This document shows positions 28,510-35,554 of a stretch of DNA of 64,000 nucleotides, piece after piece; positions within the stretch are counted from its first letter, which is position 1; each line of letters starts with the position of its first letter. Under the pieces are notes generated by a model that worked only from the letters and a program-made list of their open reading frames with translations, was not told where the DNA came from and ran no database searches. This DNA is from Salinimicrobium sp050750585 (GTDB lineage: Bacteria; Bacteroidota; Bacteroidia; Flavobacteriales; Flavobacteriaceae): positions 1 to 64,000 of the forward strand of contig NZ_JBOJLM010000011.1 in the NCBI RefSeq assembly GCF_050750585.1. The letters run 5' to 3'. Made by a program: the position numbers and the translations under genes.

Positions 28510-29811
28510 ATGTTATTAAAGACTACACTTCAGGCAAAGATTATTCTGGCGCTTCTGCTGGTTGCCAATCTGGTATCAGCTCAAAATCACTCAAACTCTA
28601 CGCTTGTTCAGCAAACTTCCGAAGAAGAAATAGGGATTAGTGAAGAACGGCTGGAAAAGATTGATAAGATGATCACTGAAGCAATTTCAGATAAAGAAAT
28701 TCCGGGCGCTGTTGTTCTGATAGCAAAAGATGGGCAGATCGTTTATCATAAAAACTTCGGAAAAGCCGATGCCGGGGGCAAAATGTTGAAGAAAAATGAC
28801 ATTTTTAGAATTGCATCGCAAACAAAGGCAATAACTTCAACTGCGGTAATGATGTTATGGGAAGAAGGAAAATTCAGGTTGGACGATCCCATTTCAAAAT
28901 ATATTCCTGAATTCAAAGACCCTCAGATCATAACTACATTTAATGCGGAAGATACTACCTACACAACCAAACCTGCAGGTAAGGAAATCACTATCCGCCA
29001 ACTGCTCACCCATACCTCAGGCCTGGGATATGGAAGAATAGATTCCGATGAAAGAATACAAAAGATATATGCAAAGGCCGGAGTGGTAGATTTATATACA
29101 ACAAAGGATATAAACATTGCCCAAAATGTGAAAAAGCTTGCAGGTTTGCCGCTCTATGCGATTCCCGGTGAAGAATGGCATTACGGGGAAAGCCTTGATG
29201 TCCTGGGGTATTTTATAGAAAAGGTTTCAGGTCAACCTTTCGACAAGTTTTTAGAGGAAAGGATTTTTGATCCGCTAGGAATGCAGGATACCCAGTTTTA
29301 TATCAATGATGCTGATAAGAACGATCGCCTGGTTAGTGTGCAGCACAAAGTAAATGGAGAATGGCAGAATTTTCCTGTAACATTTTACGATCCCGAATAT
29401 CCTGTAAAGGGGGCAAAAAGCTTTTTTTCGGGAGGGGCAGGGCTTACCAGTACAGCAGAAGATTATGCCCGTTTCCTCCAGATGTATATCAATGGTGGTG
29501 AACTAAACGGGAACAGGATCTTAAGCAGAACCACTGTAGAGCTTATCCTGGAAGACCAGGCAAAAGAACTTTACAAAGATCAAAATAAAGATTACGGACT
29601 GGCATTTTCTGTTCTCAACAAAGAAGGGGTGCGCACCGGCGGTTTAGGAAGTGAGGGTACTTTTGACTGGGGAGGCTACTTCAATACCCAGTATTTTGCC
29701 GATCCCAAAGAAAATCTCATCGGTATCATTATGAAGCAAACCCAGGGCACTACCGAAGATGAGACCGCCTGGAAGTTCAGGCAAATGGCCATGTCCAGTA
29801 TTGCTGATTAA
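28510..29811 (+). CDS. Serine hydrolase of the beta-lactamase/esterase (S12) family
   Basis: The product is 433 residues with a signal peptide (LLLVANLVSAQ). The nucleophile motif SxxK is S103-Q-T-K106 in FRIASQTKAIT, with the second motif around WHYGESLDVLG (Tyr in place of the YxN box). RQLLTHTSGLGYG is typical of S12 esterases and penicillin-binding-protein relatives. It lies 85 bases after the GH5 gene on the same strand and may end the operon. A role as an esterase removing acetyl groups from plant glycan is possible but is only an inference; a cell-wall or general esterase role is just as open. It carries an exact iterated palindrome at 28793-28805. Confidence 0.8.
   Translation: MLLKTTLQAKIILALLLVANLVSAQNHSNSTLVQQTSEEEIGISEERLEKIDKMITEAISDKEIPGAVVLIAKDGQIVYHKNFGKADAGGKMLKKNDIFRIASQTKAITSTAVMMLWEEGKFRLDDPISKYIPEFKDPQIITTFNAEDTTYTTKPAGKEITIRQLLTHTSGLGYGRIDSDERIQKIYAKAGVVDLYTTKDINIAQNVKKLAGLPLYAIPGEEWHYGESLDVLGYFIEKVSGQPFDKFLEERIFDPLGMQDTQFYINDADKNDRLVSVQHKVNGEWQNFPVTFYDPEYPVKGAKSFFSGGAGLTSTAEDYARFLQMYINGGELNGNRILSRTTVELILEDQAKELYKDQNKDYGLAFSVLNKEGVRTGGLGSEGTFDWGGYFNTQYFADPKENLIGIIMKQTQGTTEDETAWKFRQMAMSSIAD
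28793..28805. repeat. Iterated palindrome copy (exact core), in serine hydrolase gene
   Basis: AAAATGACATTTT within GAAAAATGACATTTTTAG; it encodes K-N-D-I-F. Confidence 0.9.
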
Positions 29812-29972
29812 GATATTGATTATGTAGTTGGTTTTTAGTATTTTAAATCATATTTAAGTGCGATTTCAACCGATATTTTTTCCTTAAGATTTCGTGAAAT
29901 AACGTGCAGTTAACAGTCTGTGGGAGTATAATTCAGTAATTTAAGATCATAACCATAAAAAATAATATAGTT

Positions 29973-30539
29973 ATGAAAAGAATTTCTTACAAATTGTACA
30001 GCGGACTAGTAGTTCTGATGTTACTTCTTGCCTCTGGACAGGTGACTGCCCAGGACCAGGAGAGAATCATGGACATGGAAAAGCGCGAAGTAATAAAATC
30101 TGATGCCATGGATGCTAAAATGGCATTTATGAGAGCAAATCCAAAACTTGAGACTATGCTCAATGATGCAGCCGGATATGCCATTTTTCCCAATGTAGGG
30201 AAAGGAGCCTGGATTCTTGGTGGGGCAGCAGGAAACGGTATTGTTTATGAAAACGGACAGGTTGCCGGATATACAGAGCTTAGACAAATTGACGTAGGAT
30301 TCCAATTTGGAGGAAAAGCCTTTAGAGAGCTTATAGTTTTTGAAACTCAGGAAGCTCTTAATAAATTTAAAGAAGGAGACTTCGAATTTGGAGGTAGTGC
30401 ATCTGCAGTGATCTGGGATGAAGGAGCTGGTGGAGCCATTACTTTCGAAAATGGTGCCGGAGTAGCAATTATGCCTAAAGCCGGAGCCATGGCAGGTATC
30501 TCTGTAGGTGGTCAGGAATTTGATTATCGCGCCCAATAA
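29973..30539 (+). CDS. SYLF-domain (Ysc84-type) lipid-binding protein
   Basis: The product is 188 residues with a signal peptide (LLLASGQVTAQ). It has the SYLF pattern: AAGYAIFPNVGKGAWILGGAAGNGIVYENGQVAGYTELRQIDVGFQFGGKAF and then SASAVIWDEGAGGAITFENGAGVAIMPKAGAM. In eukaryotes SYLF domains bind phosphoinositides; bacterial homologues are secreted proteins of unknown role. It stands alone, with its own strong terminator at 30564-30593, so I take it as a single-gene transcript not tied to the carbohydrate locus. Confidence 0.88.
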   Translation: MKRISYKLYSGLVVLMLLLASGQVTAQDQERIMDMEKREVIKSDAMDAKMAFMRANPKLETMLNDAAGYAIFPNVGKGAWILGGAAGNGIVYENGQVAGYTELRQIDVGFQFGGKAFRELIVFETQEALNKFKEGDFEFGGSASAVIWDEGAGGAITFENGAGVAIMPKAGAMAGISVGGQEFDYRAQ

Positions 30540-30563
30540 GAGGCCCATAAAATGACATTTACA

Positions 30564-30593
30564 AAACCGGATTTTTTTGATCCGGTTTTTTTA
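30564..30593 (+). terminator. Rho-independent terminator after the SYLF gene
   Basis: AAAACCGGAT (30564-30573) pairs with ATCCGGTTTT (30581-30590), a 10-bp stem with a 7-base loop, running into a T-tract (30587-30593). Confidence 0.9.
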
Positions 30594-30722
30594 TGCCGAT
30601 TTGTGAAACTGTTTATTGGTTTTAGTGTATTCTATTCTTCTGAAGCAGAAACACAAAATAGGTCTGTTCAAAACTGAATGACTGCCCACCGAAGACTGAA
30701 CATTGATCACTGCCTACTAAAA

Positions 30723-31499
30723 TCACGCTCCCTGCCCCACATTTTGCATAAGTCCGCCGTCCATTACATAAGTAGAGCCGGTAACATAATCTGAATCTGA
30801 AGAGGCAAGGAAGACTGCGAGTTTTGCTATTTCTGAAGGTTTTCCTGCACGTTTCATGGGAATATGCGCCACTTGTTCCTTGCGCGTCTCTTCGTCATCT
30901 ATGGCTTCCTGATTCATTGGAGTAAGGATCATTCCGGGAGCTATGTTGTTAACATTAATACCCTCTTCGGCCAGCTCCAGTGCCAGCACGCGGCTAAAGT
31001 TGCGTACAGCTCCTTTAGAAGCACAGTATTCGGCGGTTCCGGGAGCCGGAATTTCCTCGTGAACCGAACTCACATTGATAATTTTTCCTTTTGTTCCCTG
31101 CTTCCGAAGTTCTTTTATAAACCTTCGGGTGCAAAAGAAGGTCCCGTAAAGGTTGATTTTAATAGCCTTGTCAAAATTTTCGGTAGGCATTTCGGCTACT
31201 TTAAAACCCTGCCCGTCAATCGCGGCATTGTTCATAAGAATATGCAGCTTTCCGAATTTTTCTATGGCCCGGTCCAACATTTCTTCCACATTTTTTTCTT
31301 CAGAAATATCTACCTGTAGTAGCAAACCTTTCCTCCCTGTTTCCTCCACTTTTTGAAGGGTATCTTTAGCTCCCTTTTCATCAGAATGATAGGTGATCAC
31401 TACATCTGCTCCCTCTTTTGCAAATTCAATAGCCGTAGCCTTACCAATTCCTGAATCGGAGCCGGTAATGACTGCAACTCTTCCTTCTAGTTTTCCCAT
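30723..31499 (-). CDS. Short-chain dehydrogenase/reductase (glucose 1-dehydrogenase-like)
   Basis: The product is 258 residues, the full length of a classical SDR. NAD(P)-binding motif TGSDSGIGKA at residues 12-21, NNAA at 90-93, catalytic Ser in INVSSVHEE (about 144-145), Tyr158 and Lys162 in YCASK. The C-terminus SDYVTGSTYVMDGGLMQ is typical of glucose/ribitol dehydrogenase-type members. It would catalyse NAD(P)-dependent oxidation or reduction of a sugar or polyol in the cytoplasm. The upstream gap (31500-31597) holds a short inverted repeat TAGCTT-ATC-AAGCTA at 31525-31539 that could be an operator. Exact substrate unknown. Confidence 0.9.
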   Translation of the reverse strand: MGKLEGRVAVITGSDSGIGKATAIEFAKEGADVVITYHSDEKGAKDTLQKVEETGRKGLLLQVDISEEKNVEEMLDRAIEKFGKLHILMNNAAIDGQGFKVAEMPTENFDKAIKINLYGTFFCTRRFIKELRKQGTKGKIINVSSVHEEIPAPGTAEYCASKGAVRNFSRVLALELAEEGINVNNIAPGMILTPMNQEAIDDEETRKEQVAHIPMKRAGKPSEIAKLAVFLASSDSDYVTGSTYVMDGGLMQNVGQGA

Positions 31500-31597
31500 A
31501 TCTTCAGTTTTAGTTTATTTTTAATAGCTTATCAAGCTAATAAGGAAATTTATAAGCCGCAGTTAACAAAAAGATAATTGTGATACCGGCTTTGGAG

Positions 31598-34500
31598 CTA
31601 ATATTTAAAGTTGAGCATCACGCTCAAGCGATTGCCGTCGCCACCGTGGTAAAGGCCAATATTTCCCGTCACCGCAAGGCCGGCACTTATCCACACAGAG
31701 CCTCCGTAGTTGCTATGCCATTGTTGGGAATCTTCTCCTGGTATCCACACCCTTCCATAATCAAAGCCTGCCGTCACTCCATAAACAAAGGGGATAAATT
31801 TATTTTCCCATACGCCCAAAGCAGATCGCACATCGGTACTGTGATAAAAGGCCTCTTTTCCATTAAAACGGTGATTGCGATATCCACGCAGGCTGTGATT
31901 ACCACCTATTGTGGCAGCGTGATAGATCTCGTAATCTTCACCAAAATTTACCTGGCCTCCCAGTTTTGTGGCAAATACCATATAGCCATTTGCACTTATG
32001 GGATAATTAAAGGAAACCGAAGGTTTAACATAACCAAACTCATTTTTCGCCTCATCTATGCTTTTTTTATAGCCAGTAGTAAGACGTAAATCGGATCCCA
32101 TACTTGGAAAGGCCCTGGTGTTTTTGCTGTAGAACCGGTAATTGGCTTCGGCACCTGCGTAAAATTGCTGGTCAAAAATGTCATTTTTGGGAGCTAATAT
32201 TTCTCCGAGGTATGATGAAGCTTCATATTCCACTTTGTAAGATTCAAGCATGGTTCTCACGTCAAATATGCTGCCTGTGTCATTACGCCAAATAAGTGCA
32301 GGTGAAAAATGCCATTTTTGGATCTTCAGCCGGTTGTAGTCCCTGTCAACTTCATCTTTATCGTAAAAAGTCTCACTCCCGGAGCCAAAATAATTCATTT
32401 CGTAGTTGGGGCTGGTATAACGGGCGGTAAGACCAAAATTCCAGTTGTAAAGCAGGTGCGCAAACTCACCATTATAGCTTACGGCAAAGCCATTGCTGTT
32501 AAAATAGTAGTTGGCGAGGAGTTCGTGCCGGGCCTGAAAAGGATTATTTACCAGTCCATATTTTGTCCAGATGGCTTTGGCGCCGAGGGTAAATCCTGCA
32601 TCAGATTCAAAATTTACATAGGGTAAAGCTCTAAAAATGCTGTACTTGAATTTTTTATAGTTGAAGTTGTTGATCTTGTAAGAATCGACCAGGAGCTTTC
32701 GGGAGCCGGGTTGTAAAATGTCATTTTTGGAACTTTTAAAGTCGTAGAGCTTTATTTTTTTGTTATTCTGAAAGTTGTAAGTGTCTTTGCCCGGGCCACC
32801 CAGCACCTTGATGTTTATGAGGTCATCTCCGGTTCCTGAAGTGGTAAAGCTGTCGTCACCCGCCATTCCGTAGATCCAGATGTCTTTAGTTTCGCCTGAA
32901 GTATAGGTGTGTCTAAAGATCTCTTCACCTTCGCTCTTCTGGATAATTTCTGTCTCGCCGTTGTTTTTCCTTATAATCTCAAAGGCTTCATCTTCGTCTG
33001 TACCTGTTATGATCTTAAACTCCTGGATGTGTTCATAATAATCGCGGGCAATGCGCATCAGGTTTTCCCTGCGACCCTTCAGGTTATGTTTAATTTCTTC
33101 AATGGTTTGGTCTTGTGCTTCCGCAGGTAATTCAGCAAAAGCATTTTCAATTTCTTCATCGGTTATAGCATTTTGAATCAGCCTAACCTGCTCTTCCCAT
33201 TTTTCCCAGTTAGTTTGGTAAAGTATCTGGAGATCTAAGGGATAGCCAGACCAGTTGAACCATTTAATACTGTCAATATCTTCATCATAGGTCTGCATTT
33301 TTCTAAGCCTTGATTCCGCCAGTTTTATCAACCGGATGAGTGGCCCGTCGTATTTCGAAAAAGCCTGGTCGCGGTCCCGTGGAATAGGCGTATAAATTTT
33401 TCCGGTTTCATCTTCATATTCGGCCCAGCGCCAGTTGTCCTGGTGGCGGTCCCAATCGCCAATCAACATATCAAAGAGCCGGGCCTTGAGGTACTCGTGT
33501 TGATCAACGCTGGCCTGCGGGTCTTCCCGAAGTTCTTCCAGAAGGTCAAAGCTGCTTAAAATATCCTGTGGTTTCTCAAATTGCGCAAAAGATTTGTTCT
33601 CACTGCCCGCATGTGCCTGTAGCTCGTAAAGTTCATTGCCGTATTCATCGTTGTGAATCTCCAGAGCAGGTTGGCGTGGCACGTAATATATTTGTGGTTT
33701 TATGTGCGGCAGGTCAAGAGCATCAGCAAAATTATCGAGCGCAAATTTTGCGTAAGGCTGCGAAGTGGTAAAATAATCGAGAACCAGGCGATACGGATAG
33801 GTATTATCTACCCGGTCGCCAATAAAAGTAGTGGGCGCCAAATCGGCCTGTATGTAGCGGGACGCGCTCTTTCTAAGCGCCCGTAAGGTGTATTCATTGT
33901 CATCTTCATTAATAAACCTGATAGAGCGTGACTGCTGCCCGCCGCCTTCTTTTATTGGGGTGAGTCCGCCATAAACCGTGTCCAGCAGCAAGACCGGAAC
34001 TTCAATTTTGGTGTTGTAAACATTGCGGTAACGATCTCCCCAAAGGAACCTGTAAAAGCTGCTTTTTTGGGTTTCTTCGGAAGTATAAATGGAAGCCGAA
34101 TGCGTGTCTCCCAGGTTTTTCCACGCTGCCCCTTCCAATTCTATCTTTGTATTTCTTTCCTGCGGAATTTTTTTACTGAAAAGCAATTCTTCCCCTGAAG
34201 GTTTCACGCTGAAAAAATCTACTCTAGAACTGCCATTTTTGAATACTGTGAGTTTGGCGTATCCGGGTTCTTCTGAAGTAAAAAGAGCATCTCCGGTAGT
34301 TTTTGCAGGTGCTGTAGTGGCAGCAGTGGCACTAATGATTTGCGGATTCCTGCCGTTGTGCAAATACTGAAGGTTGGCATCGTTTCCCGAAACAAAAATG
34401 ACATCGTCAAATTGGCTGGCAAGGGTTTCCAGCCTTTTCCTGAATTCACGGTAAAGCGGATTTTGAAAATCCTGCCGGGAAAAAGGGAAAATCCTGTTGA

Positions 34501-35197
34501 AAGCACCGGGTGTTGAGGCGGTGAGTACGGGATGATGGACTGCGACGATCTTTACCTTTCCAAAATTGTCTTTTAAGGCATCTTTTACCTCTGTGAAGAA
34601 CCGTTCTTTAGTGCGTATGTCACACTCTACATTGTAATCACTACTGCGGTCCCAGTCTTGCAGGTACCATTGTGAATCTACGGTTATTAAGGCTGCTTCA
34701 TCATTAATTTCTAGGTCTTCTACTGGGCAACCATCATTGGGCAGAAACTTCCCGTTGCTATTGTCCTGCAAGAAACTTTCCAGGTCATCAAGGCTTTGTG
34801 GTGACCCTGGTGCCCACTCATTTATTCCCGGTGTAAAAATGATATTTCCGTTGAAATTATCGAGCGGTTCCAGGAGGTTCTTCCGAAGAAATTCTTTGGT
34901 CTCCTGTCTTTTTTGCTCCGCTTTTGGGAATCCATTTGAAGGAGTGATATTTCCGGGAAGAAGAATTGACGCCGAAACATCATTTTTAGAGGCCTTTACC
35001 ACATTTTCAAATAGTGGTAGCGCAGTCATTTTTGCACCGGGCCCTGTGTTAGATAATATATAAAAAACCCGGCTTACAGCCGCGGTATCGGGTTTTTGTT
35101 CCTGTGCAAGAGCAGAAAATGAACAAAAAACCAAAAGGAAAGTATACATGCAAAGCAATCTCAAAAAGAGATGAGGAGATGCCAATTTATGGGTCAT
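31598..35197 (-). CDS. Outer-membrane fusion: degenerate TRAP-like phosphatase + kinase-like domain + Omp85-type barrel
   Basis: The product is 1199 residues with a signal peptide (FCSFSALAQ). Residues about 36-350 align by motif order to TRAP-like metallophosphoesterases, but metal-ligand motifs are altered: GDxG became SNTG, GDN became PGN (LLPGNITP, about 82), GNHD became GINE (about 125), and GHDHNLQY became GNDANLQY (about 270); the HHP motif is kept. Residues about 380-640 hold a kinase-like segment with LIGDWDRHQDNW (about 578) and PRDRDQAF (about 608), resembling the catalytic and metal loops of HipA/PI3K-like folds. From about 865 to the end is a surface-antigen (Omp85-like) beta-barrel. 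It is probably anchored in the outer membrane with soluble domains in the periplasm. Function unknown. The coding region has three exact palindrome copies. Confidence 0.75.
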   Translation of the reverse strand: MTHKLASPHLFLRLLCMYTFLLVFCSFSALAQEQKPDTAAVSRVFYILSNTGPGAKMTALPLFENVVKASKNDVSASILLPGNITPSNGFPKAEQKRQETKEFLRKNLLEPLDNFNGNIIFTPGINEWAPGSPQSLDDLESFLQDNSNGKFLPNDGCPVEDLEINDEAALITVDSQWYLQDWDRSSDYNVECDIRTKERFFTEVKDALKDNFGKVKIVAVHHPVLTASTPGAFNRIFPFSRQDFQNPLYREFRKRLETLASQFDDVIFVSGNDANLQYLHNGRNPQIISATAATTAPAKTTGDALFTSEEPGYAKLTVFKNGSSRVDFFSVKPSGEELLFSKKIPQERNTKIELEGAAWKNLGDTHSASIYTSEETQKSSFYRFLWGDRYRNVYNTKIEVPVLLLDTVYGGLTPIKEGGGQQSRSIRFINEDDNEYTLRALRKSASRYIQADLAPTTFIGDRVDNTYPYRLVLDYFTTSQPYAKFALDNFADALDLPHIKPQIYYVPRQPALEIHNDEYGNELYELQAHAGSENKSFAQFEKPQDILSSFDLLEELREDPQASVDQHEYLKARLFDMLIGDWDRHQDNWRWAEYEDETGKIYTPIPRDRDQAFSKYDGPLIRLIKLAESRLRKMQTYDEDIDSIKWFNWSGYPLDLQILYQTNWEKWEEQVRLIQNAITDEEIENAFAELPAEAQDQTIEEIKHNLKGRRENLMRIARDYYEHIQEFKIITGTDEDEAFEIIRKNNGETEIIQKSEGEEIFRHTYTSGETKDIWIYGMAGDDSFTTSGTGDDLINIKVLGGPGKDTYNFQNNKKIKLYDFKSSKNDILQPGSRKLLVDSYKINNFNYKKFKYSIFRALPYVNFESDAGFTLGAKAIWTKYGLVNNPFQARHELLANYYFNSNGFAVSYNGEFAHLLYNWNFGLTARYTSPNYEMNYFGSGSETFYDKDEVDRDYNRLKIQKWHFSPALIWRNDTGSIFDVRTMLESYKVEYEASSYLGEILAPKNDIFDQQFYAGAEANYRFYSKNTRAFPSMGSDLRLTTGYKKSIDEAKNEFGYVKPSVSFNYPISANGYMVFATKLGGQVNFGEDYEIYHAATIGGNHSLRGYRNHRFNGKEAFYHSTDVRSALGVWENKFIPFVYGVTAGFDYGRVWIPGEDSQQWHSNYGGSVWISAGLAVTGNIGLYHGGDGNRLSVMLNFKY
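32175..32187. repeat. Iterated palindrome copy (exact core)
   Basis: AAAATGTCATTTT within TCAAAAATGTCATTTTTGG; on the coding (minus) strand it encodes K-N-D-I-F. Confidence 0.9.
32306..32318. repeat. Iterated palindrome copy (exact core), different frame
   Basis: AAAATGCCATTTT; on the minus strand it encodes K-W-H-F, the only exact coding copy not in the K-N-x-I frame. Confidence 0.9.
32715..32727. repeat. Iterated palindrome copy (exact core)
   Basis: AAAATGTCATTTT followed by TGG; on the minus strand it encodes K-N-D-I-L. Confidence 0.9.
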
Positions 35198-35554
35198 GAA
35201 AATTATGGGTTTACGAATTCTGTTTTAAAATAAGGGCAGTAGTTCACCTAAAGCTTCAATTTCGAAAAAAATCTGCCCATTCTGTTGATATTTAACCCCT
35301 TTATAACAGATGGAGAGGCTTTTACAAAAAGAATTCTTAACCTTCAGGTCTCAAAAATGACAAATTCAACTCACATTTTTTAACTCACTTTTTCTATAGG
35401 AAGAGTTGATTTACAGGAACAGTAAGAACTTAATTAAAGTGAGGAAGAGACATAACAACGTCTTTCCGATTAAAACTGTAGAGGGCGATGTAGAGCTTTT
35501 CAAAATGCTCTCTAAAAATTTCCTTAGACACAAAATGCGGTTATATTTGTTTGA
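35198..35554. other. Divergent intergenic region (357 bases)
   Basis: It separates the minus-strand barrel protein from the plus-strand LuxR-type regulator and must hold both promoters. A half-copy of the iterated element (TCAAAAATGAC) lies near 35350. The regulator's -7 box is at 35542-35549. I see no gene or other repeat. Confidence 0.6.
35542..35549 (+). promoter_or_regulatory. TAnnTTTG -7 box five bases before the regulator start
   Basis: TATATTTG matches the Bacteroidota -7 consensus. TTTC at 35519-35522, a 3-of-4 match to the -33 TTTG, sits 19 bases upstream. Transcription would start at about the ATG (35555), giving a leaderless message. Confidence 0.6.

Noticed and set aside
30021..30548. 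Antisense open frame of 175 codons opposite the SYLF gene
   Set aside because: It mirrors a conserved gene, is rich in Ser/Cys/His/Phe, and has no domain or independent signal.
30115..30560. AAAATGGCATTTA in the SYLF gene and AAAATGACATTTA after it
   Set aside because: Each lacks the last T of the 13-base core; kept out of the exact count although they may be relics.
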